Assembly (NCBI RefSeq): GCF_014695585.1
Contig: NZ_JACJON010000037.1
Coordinates: 22,468-86,467 of the forward strand
Origin: Microcoleus sp. FACHB-831
GTDB taxonomy: Bacteria > Cyanobacteriota > Cyanobacteriia > Cyanobacteriales > FACHB-T130
Reading direction: 5' to 3'
Length of the DNA: 64,000 nt
The notes under the pieces are model-generated. The model worked only from the letters and a program-made list of their open reading frames with translations, had not been told where the DNA came from and did no database searches. A program made the position numbers and the translations under genes. Shown here piece after piece: positions 8,946 to 21,900 of the stretch. Numbering within the stretch: the stretch's first letter is position 1; the number at the start of each line of letters is the position of its first letter.

Positions 8946-11900
8946 GTGCAGTCATTCATTATTATTACCGCTGCCGACGCTAAATACTTTGAACTGGTTC
9001 AAGGTACTATTCTGTCTATTAGACAAAAACCACAGGGGCAAAACGCTATTATTGGGTTTTTCGACTTAGGCTGCACTCCAGAACAGCTCCAGTGGCTACA
9101 AGGTAAAGTAGATTCAATAAAACAGGCTGATTGGGATTTTAACTTTCCGGCCAGAAATGAGACTCCTGAATATGTGAAGGGGCTATTAGTGCGTCCCTTC
9201 TTGCGCCAATACTTCCCCAATTTTGACATCTACTTTTGGATTGATGCCGACGCTTGGGTTCAAAACTGGACAGCGGTTGATTTATTCATTCAAGGAGCCT
9301 CACACCGAGGATTAGCAATTGTTCCTGAAATTGACCGAGGTAGCCTACAACAGTATGGGCGTCTACCTCAATCTTGGGAATGGAATTATAACGTTTATAA
9401 AGCTAATTTTGGCGAAGAAATAGCAGAAAAGGTATGCAACTATCCTACGTTAAACGCTGGTGTTTTTGCGCTCCATAAAGACGCGCCGCACTGGCAAGCA
9501 TGGGCGCAGTGGCTCGATCGAGGGCTGCAAGCCGCAGGCTTTGTTTATACAGACCAGCTTGCACTAAATCTAGCAGTTTATTGTGAATTGTTCAACAAAA
9601 CTGAAATGCTTCCAGCTTGGTGTAACTGGACTTGCCACTATGGTTTGCCAGCTTGGAATAAAAAGGAAGGCTGTCTCGTCGAACCCTACTTGCCTCACAC
9701 ATCTATCGGAATTTTGCACCTAACTGTCGAGAAATATGACCGAGTAAAACTGCGCTCAACTGACAAGGATGAAGTCGAAGTAAATGTACGCTATGCGGAA
9801 CAATCCCCCGCAAGTTGTGTAGAAATGAACGATTCAATAAGTGGGTCTGGCAAACCGCAAGTAGGGCAGATATTTACACATGAACAGGCAGCATACGAGA
9901 ATACTGAAACTAGCGGCGGTAGTTTTTTGCCAGTTGGGGATTATGTTTCACCAGGATTGGCAATTATTCAGCCCGATCGTTGTTTCCCCAATATGATTGC
10001 TGGCGATCGCAGTAGTTGTGCGTGGCCTTATCTGCGTGGAGAAATCCCCCATAACTGGTATGTAGACAAGCGCTATCCCTTAATTGGATTTGCCAATCGA
10101 GATGAAGTTCACATCCTTTACAATACTGCCTTAAAATTTAAGGGAAAGAGAGCCTTAGAAATAGGGTGTTGGCTTGGTTGGTCAGCCTGCCATTTAGCAT
10201 TAGCAGGAGTTGAGCTAGATGTCATTGTCCCCTTATTAGAAAAACCAGGATTCTACGCAAGTGTAAGGAACTCGCTGGAAGCTGCTGGCGTTCTTAGCCA
10301 CGTCAATCTCATACCTGGTTATAGCCCTGCGAAGATAGAGGAATTAGCTGTTCATTCTCAAGGCAAGTGGGCATTAATTTTTATTGATGGAAATCACGAT
10401 GCTCCAGGCCCGCTGAACGATGCGATCGCAGCGGAAAAATTTGCAGAAGACGATGCTATTATCCTTTTTCATGATTTAGCTTCCCCTGATGTAGCCCAAG
10501 GCTTAGATTATCTAAAGGGAAAGGGATGGCAAACCATGATATATCAAACAATGCAAATTATGGGCGTTGCATGGCGCGGAAATATTGAACCCCTTAGCCA
10601 TGAACCTGACCCTAATATAAAATGGCATTTACCAGAACATTTGCAACAACACCCTATTAGTATAGGTAGCAAAGAAAATACACGAATAGGCAAAATGGAT
10701 TTTATTTTAGAGAGTATTATTAATATTATTGAAAAAATCAATATCAATATCAATGACGGCTATGAGGGTGATGGGAAAAAATTAGTTAAATTAAATGAAA
10801 GAGGTAAATATTTACTCATAAAAGGTGATTTAAATGGTGCATTTGATGAATTTCAAAACGCGGCAATACTCAATTCTAATTCAAGAGTAGCAAATAAATA
10901 CCTCAGCTGGCTTTATTGGCATAAAGGAGATATTGAAAAAAGTATAAAACACTATGTAGTTGCACAAGGCGGTAATGCAATACTTAGCAGCGATAGCAAT
11001 GATGAATTTCAACAACTTTTATCTGCTATTAGACCCTACACCTTGCTTAGTGAAGCCAGACTATTCTCTCTCTACTCGTTGGCAAAGCAAATCTGTTTAG
11101 ATGATATTACTGGAAATTTCGTAGAGTGTGGAACTTGCAGAGGAGGCTCAGCAGCGCTCCTAGCATTCGTAATCAAACGCTATAGTCTCCGCCCACGACT
11201 ATTGTATGCTTTTGACACATTTGAAGGGATGCCGGAGCCTACTGATGTTGATAAACATAATGGAATACCTGCGAATGACACAGGTTTAGGAGCAGGGACT
11301 TTAAAAGCTCCAATACTTGAGGGCTTAGATTTAGTCTGTCGAGCCTTAGATGTTAGAGATATTGTTGTGCCTGTTCAGGGATTATTTTCACATACACTGC
11401 CTCAGTCTAAGTCAGAAATAAACAATATTGCTTTACTACATGCTGATGGGGATTGGTATGAATTAACTATGGATATATTTAATACCCTCTTCGAGCAAGT
11501 TGTAGATGACGGGATTATCCAGGTCGATGATTATGGTTTTTTGGAGGGCTGTAGGAAAGCCTTACATGAATTTGAACGTTCTCATGGCTTGTCATTTACT
11601 CTTCGGATTATTGATGATACGGGTGTATGGTTTCGTAAAGAAGATTCTACTCATGCTGAGTGCGAACATTGGCGAACTTTCTGGTACTTAGCTCAAGCAG
11701 CAGAGAAGATGGGTGATGTAGTTTTAGCCCAGAAAACGGCACGGGCAGCCTTAAAAGTAATACCTGGGTTGGCAATAGCAGAAGAGATGTTAGCTCGTCT
11801 GCAACATTCTCTTTTAAAGGAAGAGCTAAATTTAAGAGAAATCAACTTGATTATATTCCCAGACTGGGAGCAACCTGAAGAGTTATTGCTTGCCGATCTA

Positions 11901-12257
11901 GAAAACGCTCTTAGAGCTATTCTGACTCATCCCGATAGAAGCCATATGACTCTACTCATAGAAACTAGCAAAATTTCTAAAGAAGAGGCAGAGTTGGCTA
12001 TATCTAGCGTAACCATGAAAATTATATACGAAGCAAATTTAGATGTGGCCGAGCAAGCAGAAATTTCCTTGATTGATGAGTTTAGTAAAATGAAATGGAA
12101 ATCTCTCCATAACCAAATTGCTACCCGCCTTCTAATGAGCAATGAAAATACAACAGCAATTATAGAAGCGGGGATGGAAGGGGTGCCCTCAGTTGACATA
12201 AGCAAGTTTAGCAATCAGCGAATTTTTCAATCGGAAAAAGGAATTTCGCTCAAGTAG
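8946..12257 (+). CDS. Multidomain glycosyltransferase-like / methyltransferase / TPR / TylF-like protein
   Basis: An 1103-residue protein starting at GTG. Residues 1 to about 290 look like a GT-A nucleotide-sugar transferase with a metal-binding DAD at 100-102 inside YFWIDADAW. Residues about 400-560 form a class I methyltransferase-like domain (ALEIGCWLGWSA near 403, then FIDGNHD and LFHDL, as in Methyltransf_24 proteins). Residues about 610-690 are TPR-like. Residues about 720-900 match the TylF macrocin-O-methyltransferase family (FVECGTCRGGSA, AFDTFEGMPEPT, HADGDWYE, QVDDYG). The last 200 residues include another helical stretch and an unassigned tail. It probably builds and O-methylates a glycan or secondary metabolite. 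All domains lie in one uninterrupted frame. Confidence 0.8.
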   Translation: MQSFIIITAADAKYFELVQGTILSIRQKPQGQNAIIGFFDLGCTPEQLQWLQGKVDSIKQADWDFNFPARNETPEYVKGLLVRPFLRQYFPNFDIYFWIDADAWVQNWTAVDLFIQGASHRGLAIVPEIDRGSLQQYGRLPQSWEWNYNVYKANFGEEIAEKVCNYPTLNAGVFALHKDAPHWQAWAQWLDRGLQAAGFVYTDQLALNLAVYCELFNKTEMLPAWCNWTCHYGLPAWNKKEGCLVEPYLPHTSIGILHLTVEKYDRVKLRSTDKDEVEVNVRYAEQSPASCVEMNDSISGSGKPQVGQIFTHEQAAYENTETSGGSFLPVGDYVSPGLAIIQPDRCFPNMIAGDRSSCAWPYLRGEIPHNWYVDKRYPLIGFANRDEVHILYNTALKFKGKRALEIGCWLGWSACHLALAGVELDVIVPLLEKPGFYASVRNSLEAAGVLSHVNLIPGYSPAKIEELAVHSQGKWALIFIDGNHDAPGPLNDAIAAEKFAEDDAIILFHDLASPDVAQGLDYLKGKGWQTMIYQTMQIMGVAWRGNIEPLSHEPDPNIKWHLPEHLQQHPISIGSKENTRIGKMDFILESIINIIEKINININDGYEGDGKKLVKLNERGKYLLIKGDLNGAFDEFQNAAILNSNSRVANKYLSWLYWHKGDIEKSIKHYVVAQGGNAILSSDSNDEFQQLLSAIRPYTLLSEARLFSLYSLAKQICLDDITGNFVECGTCRGGSAALLAFVIKRYSLRPRLLYAFDTFEGMPEPTDVDKHNGIPANDTGLGAGTLKAPILEGLDLVCRALDVRDIVVPVQGLFSHTLPQSKSEINNIALLHADGDWYELTMDIFNTLFEQVVDDGIIQVDDYGFLEGCRKALHEFERSHGLSFTLRIIDDTGVWFRKEDSTHAECEHWRTFWYLAQAAEKMGDVVLAQKTARAALKVIPGLAIAEEMLARLQHSLLKEELNLREINLIIFPDWEQPEELLLADLENALRAILTHPDRSHMTLLIETSKISKEEAELAISSVTMKIIYEANLDVAEQAEISLIDEFSKMKWKSLHNQIATRLLMSNENTTAIIEAGMEGVPSVDISKFSNQRIFQSEKGISLK

Positions 12258-12728
12258 TTACTGTTGAAATCTAGTTGCGATCGCTTGCTTGTCTTCGAGT
12301 GCTTATTGTAAAGCTTAATTATGCGAAAAAGTAACTAAGTTAGCAGATAAATTTCGCTAACCTAGAAGGACAATGTTGCAATGCAACGACCTAGCATTAT
12401 TAAGACTTACGCAACGCTTGCTTTTTATGCAAAGTAATGCGTTTTGTGACCAAGGATATTCGATATTTTTTACAGAGCGATCGCTCCGATGATAATGGGA
12501 GCTTAAGTTTATTTTGAGCGACCTACTTAATTAAGCATTTAACCTAAAAAAAAGATAATTTTAAGGTATAAGGGACACTACGGAGGAGTTTTTATTAAAA
12601 CTTCACAAAATAATTACCTATTCGTGCATGGTTCGCGGAAATCCTTTTAGCGCTTATGTTTACTAGCAAGAAAAAATCATCTATCTGTAGATATATAGAT
12701 TTAGTAAACATTACGCAAAACTACTGAC

Positions 12729-12752
12729 GTATGTCAGATAATTGTGACATAC
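12729..12752. promoter_or_regulatory. Operator-like inverted repeat, 8-bp arms
   Basis: GTATGTCA and TGACATAC are perfect inverted repeats separated by 8 nt. The spacing of a helical turn and a half between arm centres fits a dimeric regulator. It lies about 190 bp before the adhesin start and just upstream of the paired leader. The regulator is unknown; the site does not match the CRP-type TGTGA-N6-TCACA consensus. Confidence 0.4.
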
Positions 12753-12781
12753 TCGGCATAAAGCAGCTTATTGTGGTGCGA

Positions 12782-12895
12782 ACAAGCGCATCATCTCTAG
12801 GCTTGTCAGGGAGGCAGCAGTAGCAATTACGGCTCGGCCACCATTACTCGAATTATCAGGCATAGCGAACATTACAGCCGTTCTAGGCTGCTGCT
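12782..12895 (+). ncRNA. Structured 5' leader of the adhesin mRNA (candidate cis-regulatory RNA)
   Basis: ACAAGC (12782-12787) pairs with GCTTGT (12801-12806). GCAGCAG (12814-12820) pairs with CTGCTGC (12888-12894). Nested inside, ACGGCT (12829-12834) pairs with AGCCGT (12876-12881). All pairs are perfect and lie 45-160 nt before the GTG. I could not match it to a riboswitch class I know; the c-di-GMP GEMM core was looked for and not seen. Confidence 0.35.
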
Positions 12896-12939
12896 AAAGA
12901 GGTCTTAAGCGGCATCAAATCTTATTCAGGAGAAGCCCT

Positions 12940-15900
12940 GTGAAATCAATAATTATAAAAATTAGTGAATTTTTAGCAATACTGTTAGTTGCCACAACAA
13001 CAGGCGGCGGTTGGGTGAAAGCGCAATCGATTACCCCAGCGGCTGATGGCACTGCTACAGTCGTTACTCCTGATGGAAACCGCATCGATATTAGCGGCGG
13101 ACAGTTATCTAAAGATGGCGGCAATCTCTTCCACAGCTTCACCAAATTTGGCCTGACTTCGGATCAGATTGCCAACTTTCTTTCTAACCCACAAATTAAA
13201 AATATTTTGGGGCGCGTTAATGGCGGCGAAGCCTCAATTATTAACGGTCTGATTCAGGTTACGGGTGGGAACTCGAACTTATTTTTAATGAATCCGGCAG
13301 GAATTGTGTTTGGCACTAACGCCAGACTTAACGTGCATGGAGACTTCACGGCTACGACTGCCAACGGTATTGGTTTTGGTAGTAATTGGTTCAGTGCCAT
13401 CGGTACTAATAACTACGCCGAACTGGTAAATACCCCCAGTAATTTTGCTTTCACGATGAGTCAGCCAGGAAGCATTATTAATGCTGGTAACTTAACCCTA
13501 GAACTGGGAAAAAATTTAACATTATTGGGCGGAACCGTTGTAAATACGGGGCAGTTGACAGCACCAGGAGGAAATATTGCTCTAGCTGCCGTTCCTGGTG
13601 AAAATATCGTGCGGATCACTCAAGCGGGGCATCTGCTGAGTTTGGAGATTCAACCGCTAACAGCAAGTGGCACTCAACCAGAGAATTGGACATCTCCAGT
13701 TAATTCTATAGCAACTTTGTTGACTGGCGGGGGTGCAAATCATGCAACCAATGTCAGCGTCAATAGCAAAGGCGAAGTAGTATTAACGGGTTCTGCAACC
13801 GGGATACCAGGAGACGCAGGTAGTGCTATTGTGTCCGGCACTTTGGACGTATCAGGTACGCATGGCGGAACAGTACAAATTTTAGGTGAAAAAGTCGGTT
13901 TATTTGCTGCAAATATTAATGCTAATGGGAATAATGGCGGCGGGACGGTACTAATTGGCGGCGATTATCAAGGTAAGGGCACAGTACCTACAGCATTAAA
14001 TACTTACGTTAGCAGCGATTCTTACATCTCCGCAGATGCCCGCATTAACGGCGATGGCGGTAAAGTAATTGTTTGGGCAGATGATGCAAATCGCTTCTAC
14101 GGCAATATTACAGCCAGAGGCGGAACTGAGGCGGGTAACGGTGGATTTGCGGAAGTATCGGGCAAGCAAACACTAAAATTTGATGGGTTTGTAAATTTGC
14201 TTGCGCCTAATGGGGTGACTGGTGAATTGCTGTTAGATCCAGCGACATTTGTTGTTGCGAATGTGGGTGGAGATATTACTCCCGCAGCGGTGGTAGCGGC
14301 ACTTAACGGAGCTAATGTCACATACAATGCTACGACTTCGCTAACTGTTAGTAATGATATCGATGCGAGTGCTAATGCCAATAAAGGCAATCTTACTTTT
14401 GCCGCTCCACTCGTCAACTTAAATGCCTCAATTAAGTTAAAGGGCGACCTGAGTATTACCAACGCCGCAATAATGGGAAATGATGTCTCCTTAAACACCA
14501 GTTTTGGCAATGGAAATATAAGTATTAATGGCGCGATTGATGGGAGCAAAAATCTGGCTCTCATCTCTGGAACTGGCAACATCAATATCGGCGGTGTGGT
14601 GGGCGGAACTAACCCCCTGAGCAGTCTGGATATCAGCGGCAATAATATTTCTGTCGGCAATATTGGTGCTAGTGGAGCAGGTGTTGGCGGCAATACCACT
14701 TTGAATTCAACAGGCAACATTAACTTTACTGGAAACATTTACAACGCCAACGCTCAAACCTACACAGCTGGGACAAACTTCAATATAAATGGTGCAGGGC
14801 TGACCAATTTTACTTCGAGCAACGATGATATTAACTTTAATACGGGAAAAATAAATGGTACGCAAGCCTTAAGTATTAATGGTGGAACTGGCAACATTAG
14901 TATTAGTGGCACAATTGGCGACACTAATACGTTAAGCAGTCTGGATATCAGCGGCAATGATATAACGGTTGCTAATATTGGTAGCGCTGCGATCGCAGGT
15001 GTTGACGGCAATACCACTTTGAATGCAACAGGCAACATTAACTTTACTGGAAACAATTACAACGCCAACGCTCAAACCTACACAGCTGGGACAAACTTTA
15101 ACATCAACGGTGGCGCTACCACCTTTAGTTCTAACGGTGGTGCGATCGCTTTCAATACGGGCACGATTAAAGGTGGCACCAATGGCAGAGAGCTAACGAT
15201 AAACGCAGGCGCGGGAGCTGTCAGCACGGGTGCGATTGGCAACGGTAGCGAAATTAAAAACTTAGAAATTATTGGTGGTGGCGGCATTACCCTCAGCAAT
15301 GCTACTGTGACAGAAAATATCAGCCTAACTGGGGACGAAATTAACTTAACGGGGGGAAAGGATTCGATAATTGGCAAGGGCGATATCGCCCTCCAACCAT
15401 ATACAAATACTAAAAATATCTCTATTGGTGGTGCCGATAATACCGCCGCAGATACATTAGAGCTGACCAAAACAGATATTGATGCTTTGAAAAATGGCTT
15501 TAGTTCTATCAAGATAGGACGAATTGATGGAAGTGGAGCGATCGCCATTGATGCTGCTGGTGTCACTTTCACAGATCCGGTGACGATTCAAAATGGGGGA
15601 GCGATCGCGGTAAATGGACAAATTACAGGAACAGATAACGCCTCAATTACCCTCGCTGGGGGGACAGGTCTAAATGCAAACATTACTACGGCCAAGCAAA
15701 ATATTACTATCAATGGCAACGTCTTTCTCAATAAAGATGTCACGCTCAACACAGGCACAGGCGGTGACATCAAAGGTGACATCAAAATCGACGGCACAAT
15801 TGATGGTGCAAAAAATCTGATTTTGACAGCAGGCACTGGCAATATAACTATTAGCCGCGCAATCGGAAATGAAAGAGGTTTGGGAGATTTGACAGCAACC

Positions 15901-18900
15901 ACTAGCGGTACGACTCAGTTCAACAGTACAGTCAAAGCCGCCAGAGTGAGAACAGATGCAGGTGGGACAACCAAACTCAATGGCGATGTCACTACAACAG
16001 AGGGAAGTCACGGCTATGGTGGCAAGGTGGTAGTAACAGGAAACATCACCTTGACTGGGAAAGAAATTAACTTCAATGGCGGCCTTAATTCGGTCAGCAC
16101 CGCCAAGGGTAAAACGCTGGTATTACAGCCACTTGCAGACAATGCACCTATTAACATTGGTGGTTCCGAGTTAACCAACAGTGACGATTTTCTGCACATT
16201 AGCACTGTGGATATTGCAGCTTTAGCTGATGGTTTTGGCAGCATTACTATCGGTAAGCTGAGTGGAAACCACAAAATTGTTGTTGATTCAACTACTTTCC
16301 AAGATCCAGTTACAATTCAGGCTGGCGGCGGCGCGATCGCAGTTCAGGGTACAACAGGAATTAACGGAACCGACAACGCATCTATTACTCTCCAAGGTGC
16401 AGTAATAAACCTGAACGCAGGTATCACTACAGCAAGCCAAAATATCGACCTCAAAGGCAACGTGTCACTCGCTGCTAACACAGTTACACTTAGCACGGGT
16501 GTTGTGGGCGTCGGCAACATCAGCATCACTGGAAATATTGACGGTACTAACGCTGGCGATCAAAACCTGCTCTTGACAGCAGGTAGCGGCAATATCATCT
16601 TTAGCGGTGCAATAGGAAATACCACAACGCTGAGAGATTTGGTAGCTTCTAGCAGGGGCGAAACTCAGTTTAATGGGGAGATAAAAGCCAGAAATTTAAC
16701 TACAGATCCTTTAGGAAGTACAACTCTTAAGGGCAAAGTAACGACAACAGGAACAATTGGCCAAATTTATGGTGATGATGTCACCCTAAACGGAGCTGTA
16801 GAGCTTGATGCAGGAGATGGGGAAATCAAGTTTAATTCCACCTTGAAACCTGGTAACAACACCCTCACCCTGACTTCAGACAAATCAATTGAATTCGCAG
16901 CTACGGTAATAGGATCAACTGGCAGCAAGCTTCAGCTTCAAACCAAGACAACAAGTAAAAATATCACCATTTCCGACTCGGCAATAGCTGATACCTTATA
17001 TTTGAATGCAACAACATTGGGCATCATCAATGGTTTCGACTCTATCATCATTGGACGTAATGACGGTACGGGAAGTATTACAATAGCAAAAGACGTATTA
17101 TTCCAGGACTCAGCGGTTATCCAGCGGGGAACAGCGACAGGCAACATTGCATTGAATGCGTCGATTTTAGCTTTGGATAATGCGTCACTTACTCTGAAGG
17201 GGAATGTATTACTTGCTAATAGCGATGTAACGCTCGACACAAGTATTGGTGGTGCGGGTAAAATCGACATCAAGGGCACAATTGATGGGGCAAAAGCCCT
17301 GAGTTTGATAGCAGGAACTGGGTATATAACTGTCAGCGACACTATTGGCGGCAATACCGCTTTAAGCAGCTTAAATATTAGCGGTGCTAACATTTCTATC
17401 GGCAATATTGGTGCTGGTGCAGCGGGTATTAGCGGCGGCGTGACTTTGAATGCAACAGGAGGCATCAATTTTACTGGCGATACCTACAACGCCAACGCTC
17501 AGGCTTACACCGCAGCGGCAGCATTCAATATTAACAAGGGTGGCGCTACTACCTTTACCTCCAGCAATGATGCGATCGCTTTCAATTCTGCACCAATCCA
17601 ACTCGCCGATAATTCTGATTTAACTGTTAATAGTAATGGTGGCGATATTTCTCTGGGAACGGTACGCGGACACAGCGATGAAAGCTTGACTCTCAAGGCA
17701 GGCACGGGCACTGTTAGTGTAGGCGCTATTGGTAATGCAAATGAAATTAAAACTGTAGATATTAGTGGTAGCGGCATTATTCTCAACGGCAATATTATTA
17801 CTTCTGATGCAGCTAACAACAACGTTACTCTAACAGGCGGTGTCACTTTAGCGACAGGAATTACCCTTGATACCGATAACAATACTAACGACGGCAATAT
17901 CATTATCAATGGTAAGATCGCTGGCAACCAAAACCTTACCCTAACAGCAGGAAGCGGCAATATTAAGCTCTATGGTTCAGCCGAATTAGGCAATTTCACT
18001 ATCATCAGTGCCAACAACGTAGACACAAAAGAGATCGCTGCCACAACCATCACGCAGATGGCAGGAACAGGTACTACTACACTAGGCACACTGAAGACAA
18101 CGGACGATATTCAACTTACTGGTAATAATTTTAACTTGAATGGCGCTGTCAATAGTACTGCTGGTGGAGTAGCGATCGCCAACAGCGGAATGCTGGCGTT
18201 GGATTCTGCGGCAGATATGAAGCTAGCAGGAGCATTCTTGCAAAACGGCACGGGTAACGTTTCCACAGGTGGGGATATCAGCGCTGCATCGATTCAATTT
18301 TCCAGTTCTGTCACTCTAATTGGAGATGTGTCTTTTGACACCATTAAAAGTGGAGGAGCGATCGCTTTCAACAGTACAGTTGATGGCAGCAAGAACTTAA
18401 CCGCGAGTTCAGGAGGGGGCGACATCACCTTCAGCAGCGCAGTCGGCAGTACTACAGCGCTGGGAGATTTGATAGCAAATAGTAGCGGAACAACTCAGTT
18501 CAACAGCACAGTAAACGCCGCCAACTTGACAACAAATAAGGAAGGGACAACAAAGCTCAACGGCGATGTCACCACAACAATGAGCCAGATTTATGGTGAC
18601 AGCGTGATTCTAACAGGAAACCGCACCTTAATTGGGAATGAAATTGACTTCAATGGCGGGGATAATTCTGTCAGCAGCAAGGATGGGGGAACGTTAGTAA
18701 TAAAACCAAATGCAGACAACGTACCAATTAATATTGGTTTCGACTCAAATGTAAGTGGGATTCTAAGTCTTACCGACACAGATCTTAGAGCATTAGCAGA
18801 TAAATTTAGCAGCATCACGATTGGTAAGTCGGGCGAAAACCACTCAATTGTTGTAGACTCGGCAAACTTTAAAGATCCAGTAACTTTAATCTCTGGCACA

Positions 18901-21900
18901 AGCGCGATCGCAGTTCAAGGTACAACAGGAATTATCGGAAAAGGCAACGCCTCTATTACTCTCAACGGTGCGACAACCCTAAATTCAGGAATTAGCACAG
19001 AAAACCAAAATATTACTATTAATGGCAATGTCTTACTCGGTAACAACGTTGAACTCAAAACACGCGCTACCAGTGGTGCTGACATCACCATCAATGGCAC
19101 AGTTGACGGTAGCAAAAATCTGGCTTTAGATGCTGGCACAGGTAACATTGCCTTCAATGGCGTTGTAGGCAATGTAAGATTAGGTGATTTGACTATAAAT
19201 AGTGCTAACGATGTATTAGCTGCCTCAATTACAGCTGCTAGTATCACGCAAGTTGCAGGGGGAGGCACGACAACTTTTAACGGCAAACTGGACGCAACAG
19301 GTAATATTAACCTAGCTGGTAATAACTTTAACCTCAACGGGGAAACCGCCACAAATGATCTAATTATCAACGCTGCGAACAATGTGACAACGGGCGCGAT
19401 CTCAGCAAATAACATTACGCAAGTTGCAGGAGGTGGCACCACAATTTTTAAGGGCACGCTGAAGACAACAGGCAACATTAACCTAAGTGGCAATAACTTT
19501 AATTTCACCAACAGTATTAACAGCACAACTGGCGGTTTCACTATAAATAATAGCGGTAACTTAACGATTGCCGCCGCAGCAGATACGATTGCGGCGGGAG
19601 CATTTCAACAAATTGGCACTGGTAATGTTTATACAGCAGGAGACATTACCAGCAGCGGCATTCAATTTAACAGTGCTGTTGTTTTAACTGGCGATATTGG
19701 TCTAAATACAAGTGGTAAAAATGGCGCGATCGCTTTCACCAGCACTATTGATGGAACAACGCCCTACCAACAAGCTTTAACCCTAGCAGCAGGAAGCGGA
19801 GATATTAGCGTAAAGGGTGCTGTTGGCAGTATTACCCCACTGCGTCAGTTAGTTATTAACAATGCCAAAGACGTGACAACGGGTGCAATTTCTGCTGGTA
19901 GTATCAGTCAAAACGCAGGTACAGGCACGAATAGTTTTGGCTTGCTGAATACTAACAGTGCAGAGGGAATTAATTTAAGTAGCAATAGCATTAAATTCAA
20001 CGGTGCTGTCACTACTGTTAATGGCGGCGTTACTGTTAATGCGAAAGATGTCACTTTTAACAGCACTGCGGTAGTGACGGGCAATATTAGTTTGAGTGCT
20101 GATGAAATTGATTTTAAAGGGGGAAATAATTCGATAAGCAGTAGCGGCGATGTTCTACTGCAACCCAAAACGACTGGATTAGATATAGCGATCGCCGGGG
20201 CTGAAGGTACAACTGCGATAGATATAACAACCCAGGATATTGCTGCATTGAAAGATGGATTTAAGGCTATCAATATTGAAGGGACAGGAGCGATCGCTAT
20301 ACTTAATCGCATTGAAGCAAGCGATCCGCTGAAAATACAAACTCAGAGCGGCACAATAGATGTAAAAGGAGCGATCGCGGGGTTAGGTAATGCTTCAATT
20401 ACTATAGACGGCGCGGAAACAAAGCTGTTTGCAAACATCACCACACAAGGGCAACCCATTACCATCGGTAAAACTGTCTGGCTTCATACGGATGTTTCGC
20501 TTATAACTAACACATCAAACACTCCAGGCGCTGACATCATCTTTACAGGAAATGTTAGCGGTATAGCTGATAATGCTCAGGCACTTATCCTCGCTCCTGG
20601 TAAAGGTCAAGCTATCTTTAAAGGTGATGTCGGAAAGCCTTATCGTCTGAAAAGTTTTGACGTAGGTGATGGTTCGGGCATTGTAATTATCGGTGGTGAA
20701 AATGCCACTTTAAAAGGCAGCAGCGCCGAAGTTTATAGGCAAGTCACGGTCAACGCCCTGCGTACCCTATTATCAGGCACAATTAAAACCTTAGACGGCG
20801 ATATTACTTTTAATGGCGATGTCACTCTCACCGATCCTACATTGCTCGACACTGGCGCAACGGGTGGAGGTAATATCACTTTTAATGGCACCCTTGATAG
20901 CGAGGAAAACGAGTATAATCCACTCAGAATGATTGCAGGCACGGGTAACATTTATTTTGCCAAACCTGTAGGTGCTGGAACAGGCAAAGAATTGGGTGCC
21001 ATATTAATCGAAAAGGCCCAAAATGTAACTGCAAAATCAAGCATAGAAGCTGGCAGTTTGACGCAGTTAGCTGGTGGTACGACTTCTCTGCAAGATATTA
21101 ATACTAAGTCGGGTATTGATTTAAATGCGAATAATATTCAGGTTGGTGGCAGCATCAACAGCGGTGCAGCGGTAAATTTAACGGGAAACATCGATGTAAA
21201 AACTGGCGATGTCTCGTCTTCGAGCGGTGGAATTAATTTGAAGGGCGAAGTTGTTAATGCAGGCGAGTTAAAGTCTGGTGGTGGCGATGTGAATTTGGCC
21301 GTTAATTCCCAATTGAACGCTGGCAATGTGACTTCGCAGGGTGGGGCAATTAACGTCAATAACGCTAAGGGAGGAATTGATACCACTAGCCGCACGTTAG
21401 ACTCTGACGGCGGGAAAGTGAATTTAACTGCTGCTGGAAATATCGCGACTGGCAACATTAGCTCGAAAAATGGAGAAATTAACCTCACTAGCAATAAGGG
21501 AGGAATTGCTACCACTAAAGGCACATTGGAATCTGGTGCTGGCAATGTGAATTTAACTGCTGCTGGGGATATCGCGACTGGCAACATTACCTCGAAAAAT
21601 GGCGAAATTAACCTCAACAGTCAGGGAGCAACAATTAATACCAGTAGCGGTGAGTTAAATTCTGGTGGTGGTAAGGTAAATTTAACCGCGAATGGTGATA
21701 TTGTGTCTAGCGATATTACCTCGAAGAATGGGGATATTAGCCTCACTAGCAATAAGGGAGGAATTAATACCGCTAAGGGCATAATAGATTCTGACGGCGG
21801 GAAGGTTAATTTAACTGCTCAACGGGATATCGCGACTGGCAATATTAACTCGAAAAAAGGCGATATTAATATTGATGCGGGAACAATAAATACCGCTGGC

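Larger units (their letters stand above)
12258..12939. promoter_or_regulatory. 682-bp upstream region of the giant adhesin gene
   Basis: No gene is seen here. The region holds the 24-bp palindrome at 12729-12752, a three-stem leader at 12782-12895 and an RBS AGGAGA at 12928-12933 before the GTG at 12940. Its length and structure suggest that the adhesin gene is tightly controlled. Confidence 0.5.

Noticed and set aside
12782..12895. Assignment of the adhesin leader to a c-di-GMP (GEMM) or cobalamin riboswitch
   Set aside because: The conserved cores of those classes are not present. Only the base-pairing is supported, so it is reported as an unnamed structured leader.
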